Shown here one piece after another: positions 24,799 to 37,523 of a stretch of 64,000 nucleotides of DNA. The notes beneath the pieces are model-generated. The model did not search any database, was not told where the DNA came from, and saw only the letters and a program-made list of their open reading frames with translations. Position numbers and translations under genes: made by a program. Position 1 is the first letter of the stretch. Each line of letters opens with the position of its first letter. This DNA comes from Tetrahymena elliotti 4EA (taxonomy: Eukaryota > Ciliophora > Oligohymenophorea > Hymenostomatida > Tetrahymenidae): positions 1,613,928 through 1,677,927 of the forward strand of contig JH720300.1 of NCBI GenBank assembly GCA_000231825.2, given 5' to 3'.

Positions 24799-26735
24799 TT
24801 TAAAATATAATTTTATTTCAAATTTAATTATCATAAAAGCAGTCTTAATTAATTAAAAAATGTGCAGCTTACAACTTCACTTTGATGGAAAATTAGGAAA
24901 TAAATACATAACTTTTCATCTAAAATTTCAAATAAAGTTAAAATAAAAATATATAAATATTAATTCTATTTAATTTTCCACTTTTCTTTTTAACATCTTA
25001 TCTGTATTATTTATATTAATTCTTAATTTATATTTGAGTACTCTCATCTTTCATTCTTTAAACTCTCAAATCTATGAAATAAAACATCATTTCATTTCAA
25101 ATTTATTTACCATAAAATCATTCTTAATTAGTTAAAATAAAATGGGGTAAACAATTTCACTGAGACGTTATAAATGCAAGGATAATTTTTCATTTAAATT
25201 TCAAATAAAGTTAAAATAAAAAAAGATATTTTACAAAATATAAATTCTACCTTAATTTATTGTCATATTTAATTACTTTAAACTCTCAAATCAATTAAAT
25301 ACTAATATTTTTTTGTATTTTCTATTGTACATTCTCATCCTTCAACCATCTTAAATAAATCTGTAAATTCACATTTTATATTAATTCTAGAATTAATTTT
25401 AAATTTTATTATGTTTTATTATTTTAAAATCTAAAACAAATTAAATATTTTTTCTTATTTTATATTTATGCCTTTCTTATTTGATATAAAAATATTCTTA
25501 AATTAATCATTAAATAAATATAAATAATAATTTATTTTTTATTCAAAAGAATCATATTTATTATTATTTTTACTTTAGTACTTTCATTTTTGATACTTAA
25601 GCATTCTACTATCATTCTTTTTACATACATTTTTAATATTAATTCTTAGTTTATTTTTATATTATTAATTCAGATTTTATTATTTAAATAAAAATTAATT
25701 AGGTCATAAAAAATTTACTAATTTTAAAAGAGTTCTTAGTTAATAAACAAATATTCTTTATTTTGAAACTTTAAATTATTTAAATATCCTTTACAAGCTT
25801 TCTAAATATTTGATTTTCTCACACATGTTTTTTTCTTAACACTATTTAAATCTTTATATTTTAATACCTCCATAAAAATATTATTTACACTTTATGAAAA
25901 AAGATCTGAAATTTTTATAAATAAATAAATACCCATCAAATTAAAAACTATTAGGTTATAAACTATATTTTATTTATAAAATTATTATTAAGATTTAAAT
26001 ATAATATTTACTTTTTCATCATAAAGAAAATTAAAATAAAAATAATTAAAAAAGTTTCTTTTTTTACAAAATCTAAAAATCTTAATTTTTTATACATGAA
26101 AATTTAATATATATTTGATAAAACAATTAAATATTTTTCATGAAAAAAAAGAAATAAATTTATTTCATTTCTTTATGACTCAAATTAAGAGAGAGTAGAG
26201 TAACAAAAAAAGATGGAATTATAATTAGAAAGAAAGGAGCATGTATGGTTGATAAGATTAAAGTTATTAAACACATGTATAGAATGTATATAGGAATACA
26301 AGATAAGTGAAGTGAATTAGATAGCCAAAAAATTTAAAGAGAGATAAGAGATAGATAATTTGAATATAGTTAATTATAAATATATTTTTTTATAATATTT
26401 ACTGGCTGATAGGTATGTAGGTAGGTATAAGGGAGTCAGGAATCTTATAATAAATTTATAGCTTTGAGTTATAAATGAATTATATTTGTTGTTAACAAAT
26501 TTAAATTAACTTTTTATTGCTTAAATTTTAAATTTTGGTTGAATTAATCTTTCTGTTTAAGTTTTTTTAATCAAATTGCGAATTTTATTTTTAAAATTTT
26601 ATTCGCTTTTCAATTAGAATCACTTATCCATAAATAATTATTTATTGATTAAATGAATGATGGTTTATAAATTGATTCATTCATTCATCTTTTATTATTT
26701 TGATTAAATGTGAAATATTTTAATAAAAAAAATGG
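24799..26735. other. Very AT-rich convergent intergenic region
   Basis: Between two converging genes. Its left part holds the direct repeat at 24812-25290. A purine-rich patch near 26180-26370 (many GAGAGA and AAGATA words) has no long frame. No RNA gene was recognised. Composition reaches about 85-90% A+T from 25300 to 26150. Confidence 0.5.
24812..25290. repeat. Imperfect direct repeat in noncoding DNA, about 275-base period
   Basis: The order of words at 24812-24950 (tttcaaattta, ccataaaa-like, ttcttaattagttaaaa-like, aatttcactttga, ttttcatctaaaatttcaaataaagttaaaa) recurs at about 25091-25225. The block TTTAAACTCTCAAATC follows at 25058 and again at 25278. Copies differ by substitutions and small indels. 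It begins 14 bases after the GYF gene's stop codon. Probably an old local duplication. Confidence 0.65.
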
Positions 26736-29700
26736 TCATTTAATATAATAGATATCTCCTTCAGAGAGGATAAATACTAAGTATTTTCCAAAAGTCTTAA
26801 CAAATGCATAATTGTCTATTTTGTCGTATTCTTCAAATTTTACTTCATCATATGATTATTAAATCTATTGTTTTATATACTATTAGACAAGATCTGCTGG
26901 ATCAAATATTCTATTATGGAACTGCTCAGCTTTGTAATCAAATAATACTAGTTGATTTTCTTAGTTGAGCAAAGGCCAGTATTTATTTAGAATTGGCCTG
27001 TCGAATTCCATCATTTTTAGTTAGAGATACTCTCCTTACTGCACTTGGTTATTGTAAACTATAATCCATTATTCGTCCACAGTGTCTTTGTAATAAAACC
27101 ACTTATTTTCATTGATCGGGAAAAAGCGCTACTGAACTACTTAGGAATTGTCGTTTTATATCCATTCGTTCATTTAACCGTTATGTAAGTTCATTTACCA
27201 TATACTCTAATCACTGCGCATGTACAAACAATAGCGGGGTATTTGCAATTTCTTTTTATTTTTTTCACAAATTACACAATCATCATCTGGTTAGGTGTTA
27301 TAATGAGGGCACTTTTCTAGGTCTTACAGGGTAAATTTTTTATTTACTACCACCTTAAAATCTTCAAACTACTCAACTTATTCTTCTTGCTCATATTCGG
27401 ATTCAAATGAGTTTATGTTGTTCTGCTGTCCTATATCGTAGTCTTCATTGCTTTCCACGCTATTGGACATTATTGTCCATGGAACAATGTGATTATTGTT
27501 ATTATTATTATTATTAGTATTTGAGACTGATTATTGGGGATTAAAAGTAAATTAATTATTGAAGTTATTGGAATTTAATGAATGATTATTGTAAGATGAT
27601 TATTACTAACCATTTATAAATATTTAAATCTGCTCCGAATTATTGTGATTGTTATTGCTGTTCTGATAATTTAAAAAGCTGCTGCTTGTTTAAGTCATTT
27701 AGTTTTGAGTGCTTCTTAAAGGAGATTCCATAGCTGCATAGTGATGACGGTTTGGTTAAACAATTTAGAGGAAATTATAGTTGGTAGGTTGCTTGGATGT
27801 TTAAAGTTGAAAAATACGAATGACCTTTCTCTTCTTATAATTGATTTTAAATAATCTATTATTTAATTGGATTCCTATGATAGAACCTTGAAAAATAGAA
27901 AATACATTTATTTCTGCCTCGTTTTATCCTTAATCATCAATTTAAAAGCTATTGATTCCCGCAAATCTGAATTTGTAAAATTTCTTTGAATTGACATTAA
28001 AAATAATTATTTCATAAAAGCGCTCTTCTTGCCAAACAGCTATTTCTGTGCTGGAAACTTTAACAATTATGATTTAGTTATGCTCTTTTTGCGATATTTC
28101 TTTGACAAGAATTTGTTATTCTACCCTTTTATTTTCGAAATCAAATAAGAATATAGAGCAGATATCTGTCATGGAATAGAAAAACCCATAACGTTCATTA
28201 AAATCAAAGTAAGAAACATTCCCACACTTAAAGAACTTTCCTTATTGAACTTGCTAGACATCATCACATGTTTTACATGAAAGTTGTTCCAAACTAAATA
28301 ATGATTTGCCTTTGTTTTTATTTTTATTTAGGCTAGAATCCTCAATAGATGTTAATTAAAAGTTGCCTTCAATATTGCTATCAGATTTTTCCAAAGAATT
28401 TATATTATTACTGAATTTATCAAAATTCCCTGTTTCTTTATTGCTGCTACTGCTAAAGTTTAATTGCTACTGTAAATCGTCATAAAAATTTATTTCCTCT
28501 TTCTTGCTTTTTTCATAAGTTAAATCATTTACATTTTCACCTAATTAGCTGCTCAATAATTCATAAGTTGAGGTTTTATTTTTATCAATTTATTCTTTTC
28601 CTTCTATGAGCTGAACGGTTTACGAGTTCTATTAATCTTTTTATATTTTGGTACTTTTTTCTTAAAGCGGCTACAATTTTTCTTCTTCTTCCTGCTCATC
28701 TTCGCTTGAATTTATCTATGCTTAAGCATGTGAATACTACAATTTATAAAAATAATTAGAACCAGTAAATATAAAAAATTTAAGAGATTGATTACCTATT
28801 ATTATTATAAACTTTATTTAAAAAATACTTCTTCCGAATCTTTCATTGTTGGTAAAGGTTTCTCTAGGTTTAAAATTTGATCGAACTGGTTCTGTTTTGA
28901 AGAATTTAATTTTTTGATTTGTCTACCTGAAGTAGAATTATCATTTTGATTTGTAAAACTTTTCCATATATTTGATGTGTAATCTACATTTTCTACAATT
29001 TCATCATTAATTAGATTAAATTGCTTTTCATGAAGAGGAAATAAACTATTTAAATTCTACTAACTTTAATAATTGAAATCGTTGGCTTTGTTATGTTAAG
29101 AAATGTTTAAATCAGGATTTTCCTCCTTAAAGGGATAATTTGATTTTAGATTATTTAAGATATTCTTTGGATTATTATAAGTATATGAACTATTTTTATT
29201 AAGATTTTACATACTAATTTATTCTTTATCTCCCAAATTTTAAAAAGCATATTAATAATTATCTTTGCTCATTATTAACAAACTATCTTCCCCCTTTTGA
29301 TTGTTATATATTTTATCATAATTTAAATTATTCATTTATCCCTCGCTTTATTCACTCGACTCTAGAGAAGCCTTTGTCTATGCTATTAGAGAAGATTTTA
29401 AGCGTTCATACCTTTCTAGGAAGATTAGCTTTATTTATTAATGCAAATCATGAATGAGAGAAGCCTCTTTTGGTGTGAATTCTTCTTGATGAAAGGACTT
29501 TTTATTGAGATTGATTGGATTTTGGTTTATGAAAGAAAAAAAATTCAAGTTAAATATATCACTAAAGGAGTAGTCATACAATAAGGGATTACTATATTTA
29601 TTGAAAATCATCTCATAACTATTTTAGATCAAAAGAACATCTTTTACTGTACACTTTTAAGTGAGTTGAGGGTTGTCCAGTATATTTATAGAATTATCAT

Positions 29701-30736
29701 CTCCTCTATATCTTCTAAATCCGCCACCACATCCTTAAACTATGCTATTATAATTTTACGTGTGAGACCATTTAGCAAAGAGATCAATTCTGCTTTATAA
29801 ATTGCTTGACTACTAAATCTCTTCATCTCCATCAACTTTTACCATATCCTTACTCATTTAACCTTGGCCAATCTCATTAGATTGTGAGTCTTGTTTTTGA
29901 GAAAATTTAGCAGAATCTTCTTTAATATAAAATGCATGTTCTTCATTAAAGATTTTTTTCCTAACATTTTAGTATCCATCAAACTGATTATTAATGAAAC
30001 GTTCAATTTGACGTTCTTAATCTTCCCATTACTTTTATTCATTAAGTAAAAAGTTCATGCATCTATGGATGCTGTCAAAAGTAATTGCACTTCTCTAAAA
30101 ATTAAATTCCCCTGATTGACTTTAAAGGTCTTTACAAAATTACTTAACATCTATTCCCATCTAGGTCATATGCTCAATGCATGTGTTTTTGAGATTATTG
30201 TATAATTTCTAAAGACATAATAAGCAGTCCTTTTTTAATGAATTATAATTTATCTATAGCAACACATTTTTAATTAAATGTAAGGACTTTTCAAATGCTT
30301 TTATTAACTATTTAAAAGAAACTGTGTAGTCCAATATAAGCTCCTCTATCTCAAAATGCATAGTAAATATATTGCAAGACTTGGGAGAATAAATGCGATG
30401 GATTTAGTTACAAAATTTGCAAACTTTTTGATGGCCTAAGCTCTGATTAGCATTAAAATTTGGCTATTAGCTAATAAAGCATTTTCTGCAGCAGTTTTAG
30501 TAATGGTATAAATAATTAGTACACAATACGATATATTCTATAGGCAGCTTATGCTGCGAGCATTTCAAATCTGAGCTATACTAGTTACTCAGTAAGCTAA
30601 CCTTATTACTACTGTTGCGAGTAGAATAAATGTCAGAGCATTAATCGCTATTATTGTCTGTTTATTTTGTAGAAATTTGTGAAAATTTATGATTATCTTC
30701 TAAATCACTTTCTTAAGAATCTTAGCTTGGTTGCAT
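26736..30736 (-). CDS. Large B-box-like zinc-finger protein with possible beta-propeller C-terminus
   Basis: Two exons (about 28796-30736 and 26736-28736) encode 1,313 residues; the donor may instead lie at 28828, giving 1,302. The N-terminus carries a Cys/His cluster like a B-box: CSQH (59-62), C72, C82-C83, C86, then GHQKVCKFCNQ. A Lys/Gln-rich helical region follows (LHLIKNVLLQINY). The middle is Asn/Ser-rich and disordered. The C-terminal third alternates short strands (FFKCGNVSYFDFNERYGFFY, IFLFDFENKRV, IIIFNVNSKKF, YDKIDNYAFVKTFGKYLVFI), as in a kelch or WD-like propeller, interrupted by an Asn-rich insertion with eight consecutive Asn. A second CxxC pair (CVIC) lies near residue 1085. 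Function unknown; B-box/propeller pairing recalls TRIM-NHL-like proteins by layout only. Confidence 0.85.
27491..27518. repeat. Trinucleotide (ATT/AAT) microsatellite inside a coding exon
   Basis: A run of ATT repeats on the plus strand reads as poly-Asn (AAT/AAC codons) in the minus-strand B-box-like gene. One interruption (GTT/AAC) is present. Such tracts vary in length between alleles in other species. Confidence 0.7.
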
Positions 30737-31965
30737 TTATTTTATTATTTATCTTTTAATTTAACTTGATAATAATTAAAATCTGGATTTTTGACTAAAT
30801 TTGGTGTATGTTTAATAATTAATTAGTATATTTATTTGTTTATTTATTCTTTTTTGCTTGTTTCTTTATTTTCTTTTTTTTTAATTAACACTTTTTCTAA
30901 TTAATTTTATCACAAAAAATTATATAAATTTTTAACAATTTCTAAACTAATTAATAACTCTGAAATAATCTCAAAAATAGATCATCCTTTTCTACTTCTC
31001 TGTACCAGAAATTGCTCTTTATTAATATGAATTTACTTGTCTGTTTTCACTTCACAAGCACAAGCTGCTTTATTTAAGTATTCTTTTTAATTAATCATAT
31101 TCATATTTGTAAATAAATTCATATAATAAATTTAATCTATAAGTTATCCTATATTTACTTTTCTTTGAAGCAAAAGAATTTATTTCCTTCTGGCTTTACT
31201 AAAAACTTATATTTTTTTTTAGGTGCTATTAATATTTGCACTCAAAATCACAATTAATAGTTTAAATACCAATAAAATCTAAATTTAGGAGTATTTCTAG
31301 ACTTAATTTTAAGTAATTAAAATTTAGCTTCATCCTTTTGCTCTGAAACTAGATATTTTAAATTAATTTTCAGAATATGTATTAAAAACAATTAGAGAAT
31401 GTCTCATTTTATCGACACATATTTTTATGTGATTAACAAATTATTACTAAAATTTAGAGGGTTAACATAAATAATAAGAAATCAGCAAAAAAGCAAATAT
31501 CTAATATTTAGCAAATGAAAAAAAGAAATATGATTTCAACTTTGATTGGTTTTTAAACTATTTGTTTATTATTGTTATTGACAAAAATTATTCAAAAATT
31601 ATTTTATTTTTGAATTGTGGAAAAAGTTTTTATTGATAGTAACAAGATTTAAAAATAGATTTTTCCTTGATCAAAATCAAAATTTTTGTTTTTTTTTCTC
31701 CCTTTTTGTAAAGAATTTTAGTGACAAAAACTAATAGAAACTAAGGCATTCACTTTATTTTTTGTAGTTTTGTTAAATAGATAGTATCTCTTTATTTTTT
31801 GTTTAAATACTTAAAAATATTTTCAACCAATAAATTTTACAAATATTTATGGTTTACTCTTTTTTGTGAACAAAAAATTTTTCGTTTAAATTTGATTTTA
31901 TTGCAAAGTAACTTTTCTAAACTAATAACAAAAGCAAGTAAGTTTATAATTTAATTACTCTATCA
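30737..31965. other. Intergenic, divergent promoter region
   Basis: Lies between the start codons of two divergent genes. AT-rich, no credible frame on either strand, no RNA gene seen. It should hold both promoters and 5' untranslated regions. Confidence 0.55.
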
Positions 31966-34900
31966 ATGCAGAGCCTAAGTAAAAGAAACGAAGCTGAAAT
32001 TAAGAAGATCGAAGATAGGCTACTCAAGATAACTTATCCAATATGCAAATTTGGTTAATCGCATTTTTAAGAAAATGCAACTTAAATCTGCCTAGATGAG
32101 AGATGTCCTTCTAATATTAGATTTGAATTGATTTGTAACAGTTGTACTTCTAAGAGAGGGGAACACTTTAAAGATTAGCATAAGCATGCAAATCTTGGAG
32201 CTATTGCTCAAGACATCATTGATTAAATAAAATAAACAGTATTGCCTGGATCAACTTAAGAACAAAACAAAGAATAAAAATAAATAGAAGCATTAAATAA
32301 TGTGGCTTCAGTCACATCATAAAACGAAAAAAGTGAAACAATAACAAAAAATTTAAGCTAAATGATGGAAGAAGAGGTAAATAGTTGGATGGAAATGGCA
32401 GAAATATGTCGAGAATTAGCTAGAAAAATTCACATCTCAAATGAGAACTATATTTAATCAAAATATGCCACTATTCCTACTGAATATTTATAAATATTGT
32501 CTTGTATTTCTAATTTAACTAAAGAAAGTACTGTGGATAATATTAATTAACAATTCAGAGAGCTTTAAAAATTTACAAAAACTCAAGAACCTTAATCAAC
32601 TAGTGATTAGATCACCTTAAAAGTTGAAGATTCAGCCTCTAAAAAAATACTAGAATAAATTGAAAAAAGTGCTCAAGAAAAGCTTGCTGCATCTTAAAGC
32701 ATTTTAGCAGAATTAAGAAAAAAACTAAAAGATTTAGCAATCCAACCAGAAGTACAAAGTTACTAACAAGTTAAATACCAAGAATACTACTAAGAAGTAA
32801 TTTTTACACACGACTTTACAATTTAATTTTGAAATTTTCAGGATTATTTTTCTGAAAAATTAAAAATTAAAGATCATAATATAGTTTAAATGTTAATACA
32901 AAATTAATTAATTAAAAAAGAATGCAAGAGTTATTGCAGAGAAGTGTATTCACATTAAATCTTAAGAAGATATATAACATATCTAACCTATGCATGAGCT
33001 AATAGTCATAAAAAACTTGGAGTAACATATCTAATTAAATAGGATTTTATTCTTCTTTTTTCAAAATAACTTAAGTCAAATGAAAGAAAATCATTGAAAA
33101 TTCGTTTTCATTTATTAATGGAGTATGATTCAATAATTTAGTTTCTTTTGGATTATTTTTTTAAATTTCAATCAACGAAAAGCAGTTAGCTCAATTATAA
33201 TATTTTTCAATAGATTTTAAGAATTGTTCTTTTTCATTTAACTATTTCAAGAAAATATCAACTTTAAATATAAAAAGATAAGAAATAGTTGATTCTCTCA
33301 AGCAGATTAGTTTAGCAAATAGACTTATTGACATCGAGATGCCTTAGTAATTTAATTGAAAAAATAATTTTTAGAATAAACCTAACATAATTCATAAGTT
33401 TAAAGTGATTTGTTTGGAATATCCTTATATTAAAATATTTCTTGATTAAAAAATTAAATCATTTTATTTAAAATTAAGAAATAAAATTTATTTTTCTGAT
33501 TAGTGATAAGATATTCTTACAACAAAAATAAAATACTTTTAGCTTTAAATTATTTTTTTCTAATATTTTTATCAAAAAATATATTTTTAAAGAGATACTC
33601 AGACAAATAATTGCAAATAAATCATAGGTCTTTTCAATTCTGATAATTCTTCTTTTTCAAATATTGCTGGCATTAATTTGATATTACCATAAAAAAATTT
33701 GAGAGATTTGGATAATAGTAATGATTCAAGCAATGAATTGATGATATCTGTATTAAAACCTCTCTAAAAAATCATTTTATCAAACTAATTAAAAGATTTT
33801 GGATTGAATTTTAAAAAGTATTCATCTTCAACTTTTTGTATTTTCATCAAATGCTAATTTTTAAATAAATCATTAAAGTTGGTCTAAGTGCACAAATAAA
33901 GCTGCAAATAGTCTATCTGAAATAATGAAGACACTCTAAACATCATCTCCAAATTTAATTAGCTTCTCTCTTAATTTGCAAAGGTTTAAATTTAAAAGTT
34001 AAGCAGAAAAACAAATTATATTTTTTAATCATCATTAAAAGTTTGATACATTTGGGAGGTGAATAATTAACCAATTTTATTGAGTCTTTGAAGAATTTCT
34101 CTCAAAAAAGTTCACGTATCCAGAATTACTCTTTAAATATCAGCAGACTCATAAACATAAACTAGTTAGAATTCAAAGGAATATTGGATTCAATAGAGCA
34201 GATTGCTTTAAATAACTAAAACATCCATCATTTTGAACTTAATTTATCACTGTAAATTCATTTATTAAAACATAACTCAATTCAAGCTCTAAATCTCTTG
34301 CTTAAAATTCACATTTTTTTAATTTTGCTAGAAATTATTTGTTACATTCTTTAATTTTTATTAACTGATTGATATGAAAATTTCTTCCAAATTAATTAGT
34401 TAATTTCACGAATTTTACAGATTACTTTTTTTAGAGACTGACTGCAAATAAAAATTCTTTTATTACCAATAGAATTTAAAACATTAATGATGAAGGATAC
34501 AAATAAATAGGAGAGATACTACAAATTTTATCCACTAAGAACAAAACTATTACAACCTTGAAACTGATTTTGATGGGGTAGCTAAATTATTTAAAACTTT
34601 GTCATTCTTAAGTTTTTATTTTTTTTTACAGAGAAAAAAATGAATCAAGATACTTAAAGGTTTTTTTATTTTGAAATAATACTTTAAAATATTAAATTTA
34701 AAATAATTTTGATATCAAAAATAAAGAGTCTTTTAGTAAAAATACATTTCAAGATACGGGAATTACTTATACTATAATTTTAAAAGAAAAAATATTTATT
34801 TTATTTAAAAGATGGTCAAATATATCTGATAATAATGCATAGATTATATTGGAAAATTTAGAATAATTAGTGATGAGTAATAATCTTTTTAAGAGCTTTA

Positions 34901-35452
34901 CTTTAGATATACAAAAGTACTCTAAATTTAAATTTTTTTAAATACTGTTGACTCATTAAAAACAATAAATTATAAATAAGCTGGGAACATTGTACTGATA
35001 TTTGCATTTAAAAAGTCGAAAATATGATCAAAACTCTAACATCATTTTGTAAAACTCTAGAAGAATTCAGCTTGAATATGTCATAGTAAATAAAATTCAA
35101 AAAAAGTTTATTTTAAATCTTAAGATTGTCTAAAATAAGAATTATAATGTCTTCTTTTTTGAAATTTAATTTAATTTAAATTAAAGTTGGAAGCTTGGAA
35201 AGAAGAAAGCTGCTTAAGAGTTGGCAAATACATTAGTTAAATTAGCAAAAAATAACCCTAAAATATATAGATTTAACCTAGACTTTTTCAAGTACTTTAA
35301 AAATATTTAACTACATATATACATAATATTCTCTAATTAATTAATTTAACATAAAAAATAATAGTTGGATTGATGAATGTGTAGATATTTTTGAATAATT
35401 ACAACAAGATTTGCAAACATACTTTAATGGTATCAACGAAAATAACTAATGA
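31966..35452 (+). CDS. Zinc-finger (B-box-like), coiled-coil and divergent LRR protein, many exons
   Basis: Exon 1 (31966-32796, 277 codons) is firm: a Cys/His cluster (CLDERCPSN, LICNSCTSKRGEHFK, DQHKHANLG), then a helical Gln/Lys/Glu coiled coil. A 45-base intron (32797-32841) leads to exon 2. Downstream, short coding blocks in changing frames carry a degenerate leucine-rich repeat pattern of the ribonuclease-inhibitor type: LQYFSIDFKNCSF (about 33210), NLISFSLNLQ (33940), IHHFELNLS (34230), DEGYKQIGEILQIL plus ITTLKLIL (34490-34580), FKSFTLDIQ (34890), IYRFNLDFF (35260), ending in DLQTYFNGINENNQ and TGA at 35450-35452. This order (zinc finger, coil, RNI-like LRR) is common in Tetrahymena families. 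Exact exon edges after 32900 are not resolved, and partial decay cannot be excluded. Probably a protein-interaction scaffold. Confidence 0.65.
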
Positions 35453-35817
35453 ATAAATATGAAATTATATCTATTTAATAATTAATTTTTAACTGTGAAA
35501 ATTCAATATATTTTTATCATTTTCTTATTAGCATGTAAATGATGCGATTATTCTTAACAAAACCATTTTTTAAATAATTATTTCTGGTTATTAATTCATT
35601 ATTTTATCTTAATTTAATGTTTTTTTGACTTTTTTAATGTAAACTACTCTTCTTAATTATTTAATAAATAATTGTATAGACAATAAATTGTTTTAAATGT
35701 TTCATTAATTGTTAAAATATGAGTTTAAATAATAAAAAAATATTTTTTTCATATATTCAATTAGATTAATTTTTCATTTTTTTTATTCTTTATTGTATGT
35801 TATCTTGAAATTGAATT
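35453..35817. other. Convergent intergenic region
   Basis: About 365 bases between two stop codons, T-rich on the plus strand. Likely holds both polyadenylation regions. Nothing else seen. Confidence 0.6.
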
Positions 35818-37304
35818 TCAGTAATTATAAAACTCATTAATAACATCCAAAAAGGTAGCTGAGGTTCTTTCTGCTATAAAATAAATTAATTTTTATTTAT
35901 ATGTGTCTCCTTATTTTTGGTTATCTAAAATTTTATCAACTAAAATATTTTATTTTTCATATTCTTCCTAAATTGATACAAGATTAGCACTTATTTTTTA
36001 ATAAATCATTAATGATATTTCTTCAAATTCTTTGAAATTCTTTTTTGTTTTAAATTTTTATTTATATTTTTTTAAGAGATCATCTTTACCTCCTCCTAAT
36101 TCTTCAATAATATTTTGTTTAAGAATAAATTCGGGTTATTAAATATAATTTTTTGCAATCTTGAAAAATAATTTTTTTAATATTGATAAACCTTCTCCAC
36201 CTCCATTATTTTTTATATCATAATTTGAACTTTTAAATATATAATTAACTTTTTCATTTAATTGTAGATTCAACTGATCAGCTATGTTTTCTTTGTGTTA
36301 TTATATTAATAATTGGTACTCTTAATCACTGATCTCATTATTTTATTTAACTATTTTATCCCCTATATCTAACATTTGCTAAGCTAATTTCTAAACACTT
36401 TCTTCCAATTTAATCTTATTTGAATTTTCGAATAGCAAAAAGTGATCCTTGTGAAGAGGAACTATTTTTCGAATAAATTTATTATTTATGTCTTTTAAAT
36501 TTAAAATGAATAAATACCATAATCAAACTACTCTTCTGATTTTAAAATAACATTTTGTCCTACTTTCTTGTATTCTGGTCTAAGAGAATCATTTAAAATC
36601 ACATCTTCTATTTTCATTTTAACTAAAACTTCACAAAATCCTGTTTGATGCCTTTATTAAATACAATTTAAATTAATTTCATTTCCATTTTTAATGTAAA
36701 TATTTTTTTTAATTCCTTATTTCAAGAAAGTAAGCGACAAAAAATAAATAAATAAATGGAGATGAATAATCAAAACAAATAAATTAAACCTGTTTAATTT
36801 ATTACAATTTAATAAAAAAATGTTTAAATTTTACTTTTGAGTAATGTGGAAATAATTTTTTCTCTAACTTCTTAGATTAAAAACATCTTCAACAATTATC
36901 ATTGACAATGAAGCAGATTAAGTAGCCTTATCGATTAAGGTTTCTACTACCTTTTAACCTAAATTTCTACTTATTTTCCAGATTTAAGGACTAAATTGGC
37001 GTGTTTTTTGTATCTAATTTAGTCTATTATTTCTCTCTAACTAATTTAAGATGTTTTCCAACAAATCATTTGAAAGCTTATCTTATTTTTCTATATCAGA
37101 TTAACTAGTAAGGTCATCTATGTTTTTAATTCCATTTTAATTAAATATTTCATGTAATTAATACTCAATCTAATCGATATCGAGATAGATACAATTTTGT
37201 ATGAAATTTTATTTTATTAAGCTAGAAATAGTTGATTTTCCACTTGACGGAACTCCACAAATAAGAGTTATTACAAATTTGTTTATATTTTTTTAGTTAT
37301 CCAT
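35818..37304 (-). CDS. PSTK-like kinase (L-seryl-tRNA(Sec) kinase family) with C-terminal extension
   Basis: Three exons (36835-37304, 36518-36651, 35818-36461) give 415 residues, in phase. The N-terminus has a P-loop, CGVPSSGKST (residues 16-25), then LDIDQIEYQ, the position of the catalytic Asp in this family. SLSMIIVEDVFNLRSQRKNY followed by QTGFCEVLVK matches PSTK (LVLDDNFYYQSMRYEV... LGFCQLFL), and the splice QK|HQTGFCEV restores this motif exactly. PSTK phosphorylates Ser-tRNA(Sec), the step before SepSecS makes Sec-tRNA; a ciliate that reserves TGA for stop and Sec needs it. The closest alternative is KTI12, a similar P-loop protein. Residues about 205-415 form a Lys/Glu/Gln-rich helical domain with GGGEG and GGGKDD turns that takes the place of the usual C-terminal tRNA-binding region. 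It shares a 219-base divergent promoter with the thioesterase gene. Confidence 0.8.
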
Positions 37305-37523
37305 GTAAATATAAAAATAATTTTTAGATAAATTAAATGTAAGCTATCTTAATAACTTATCTAAATGATTCAAAGGATTTGTGGATTTTTATGATGAGAT
37401 GTTTTATTGTATCTTTCAGTTTTAGTATTTATTATTTCTTTTTGATAAAATTTAAGTATTATAAAACTTGAAAATATATCTTTATTAGCTATTAAAAATT
37501 AATTTCACGAAGTATATACATAG

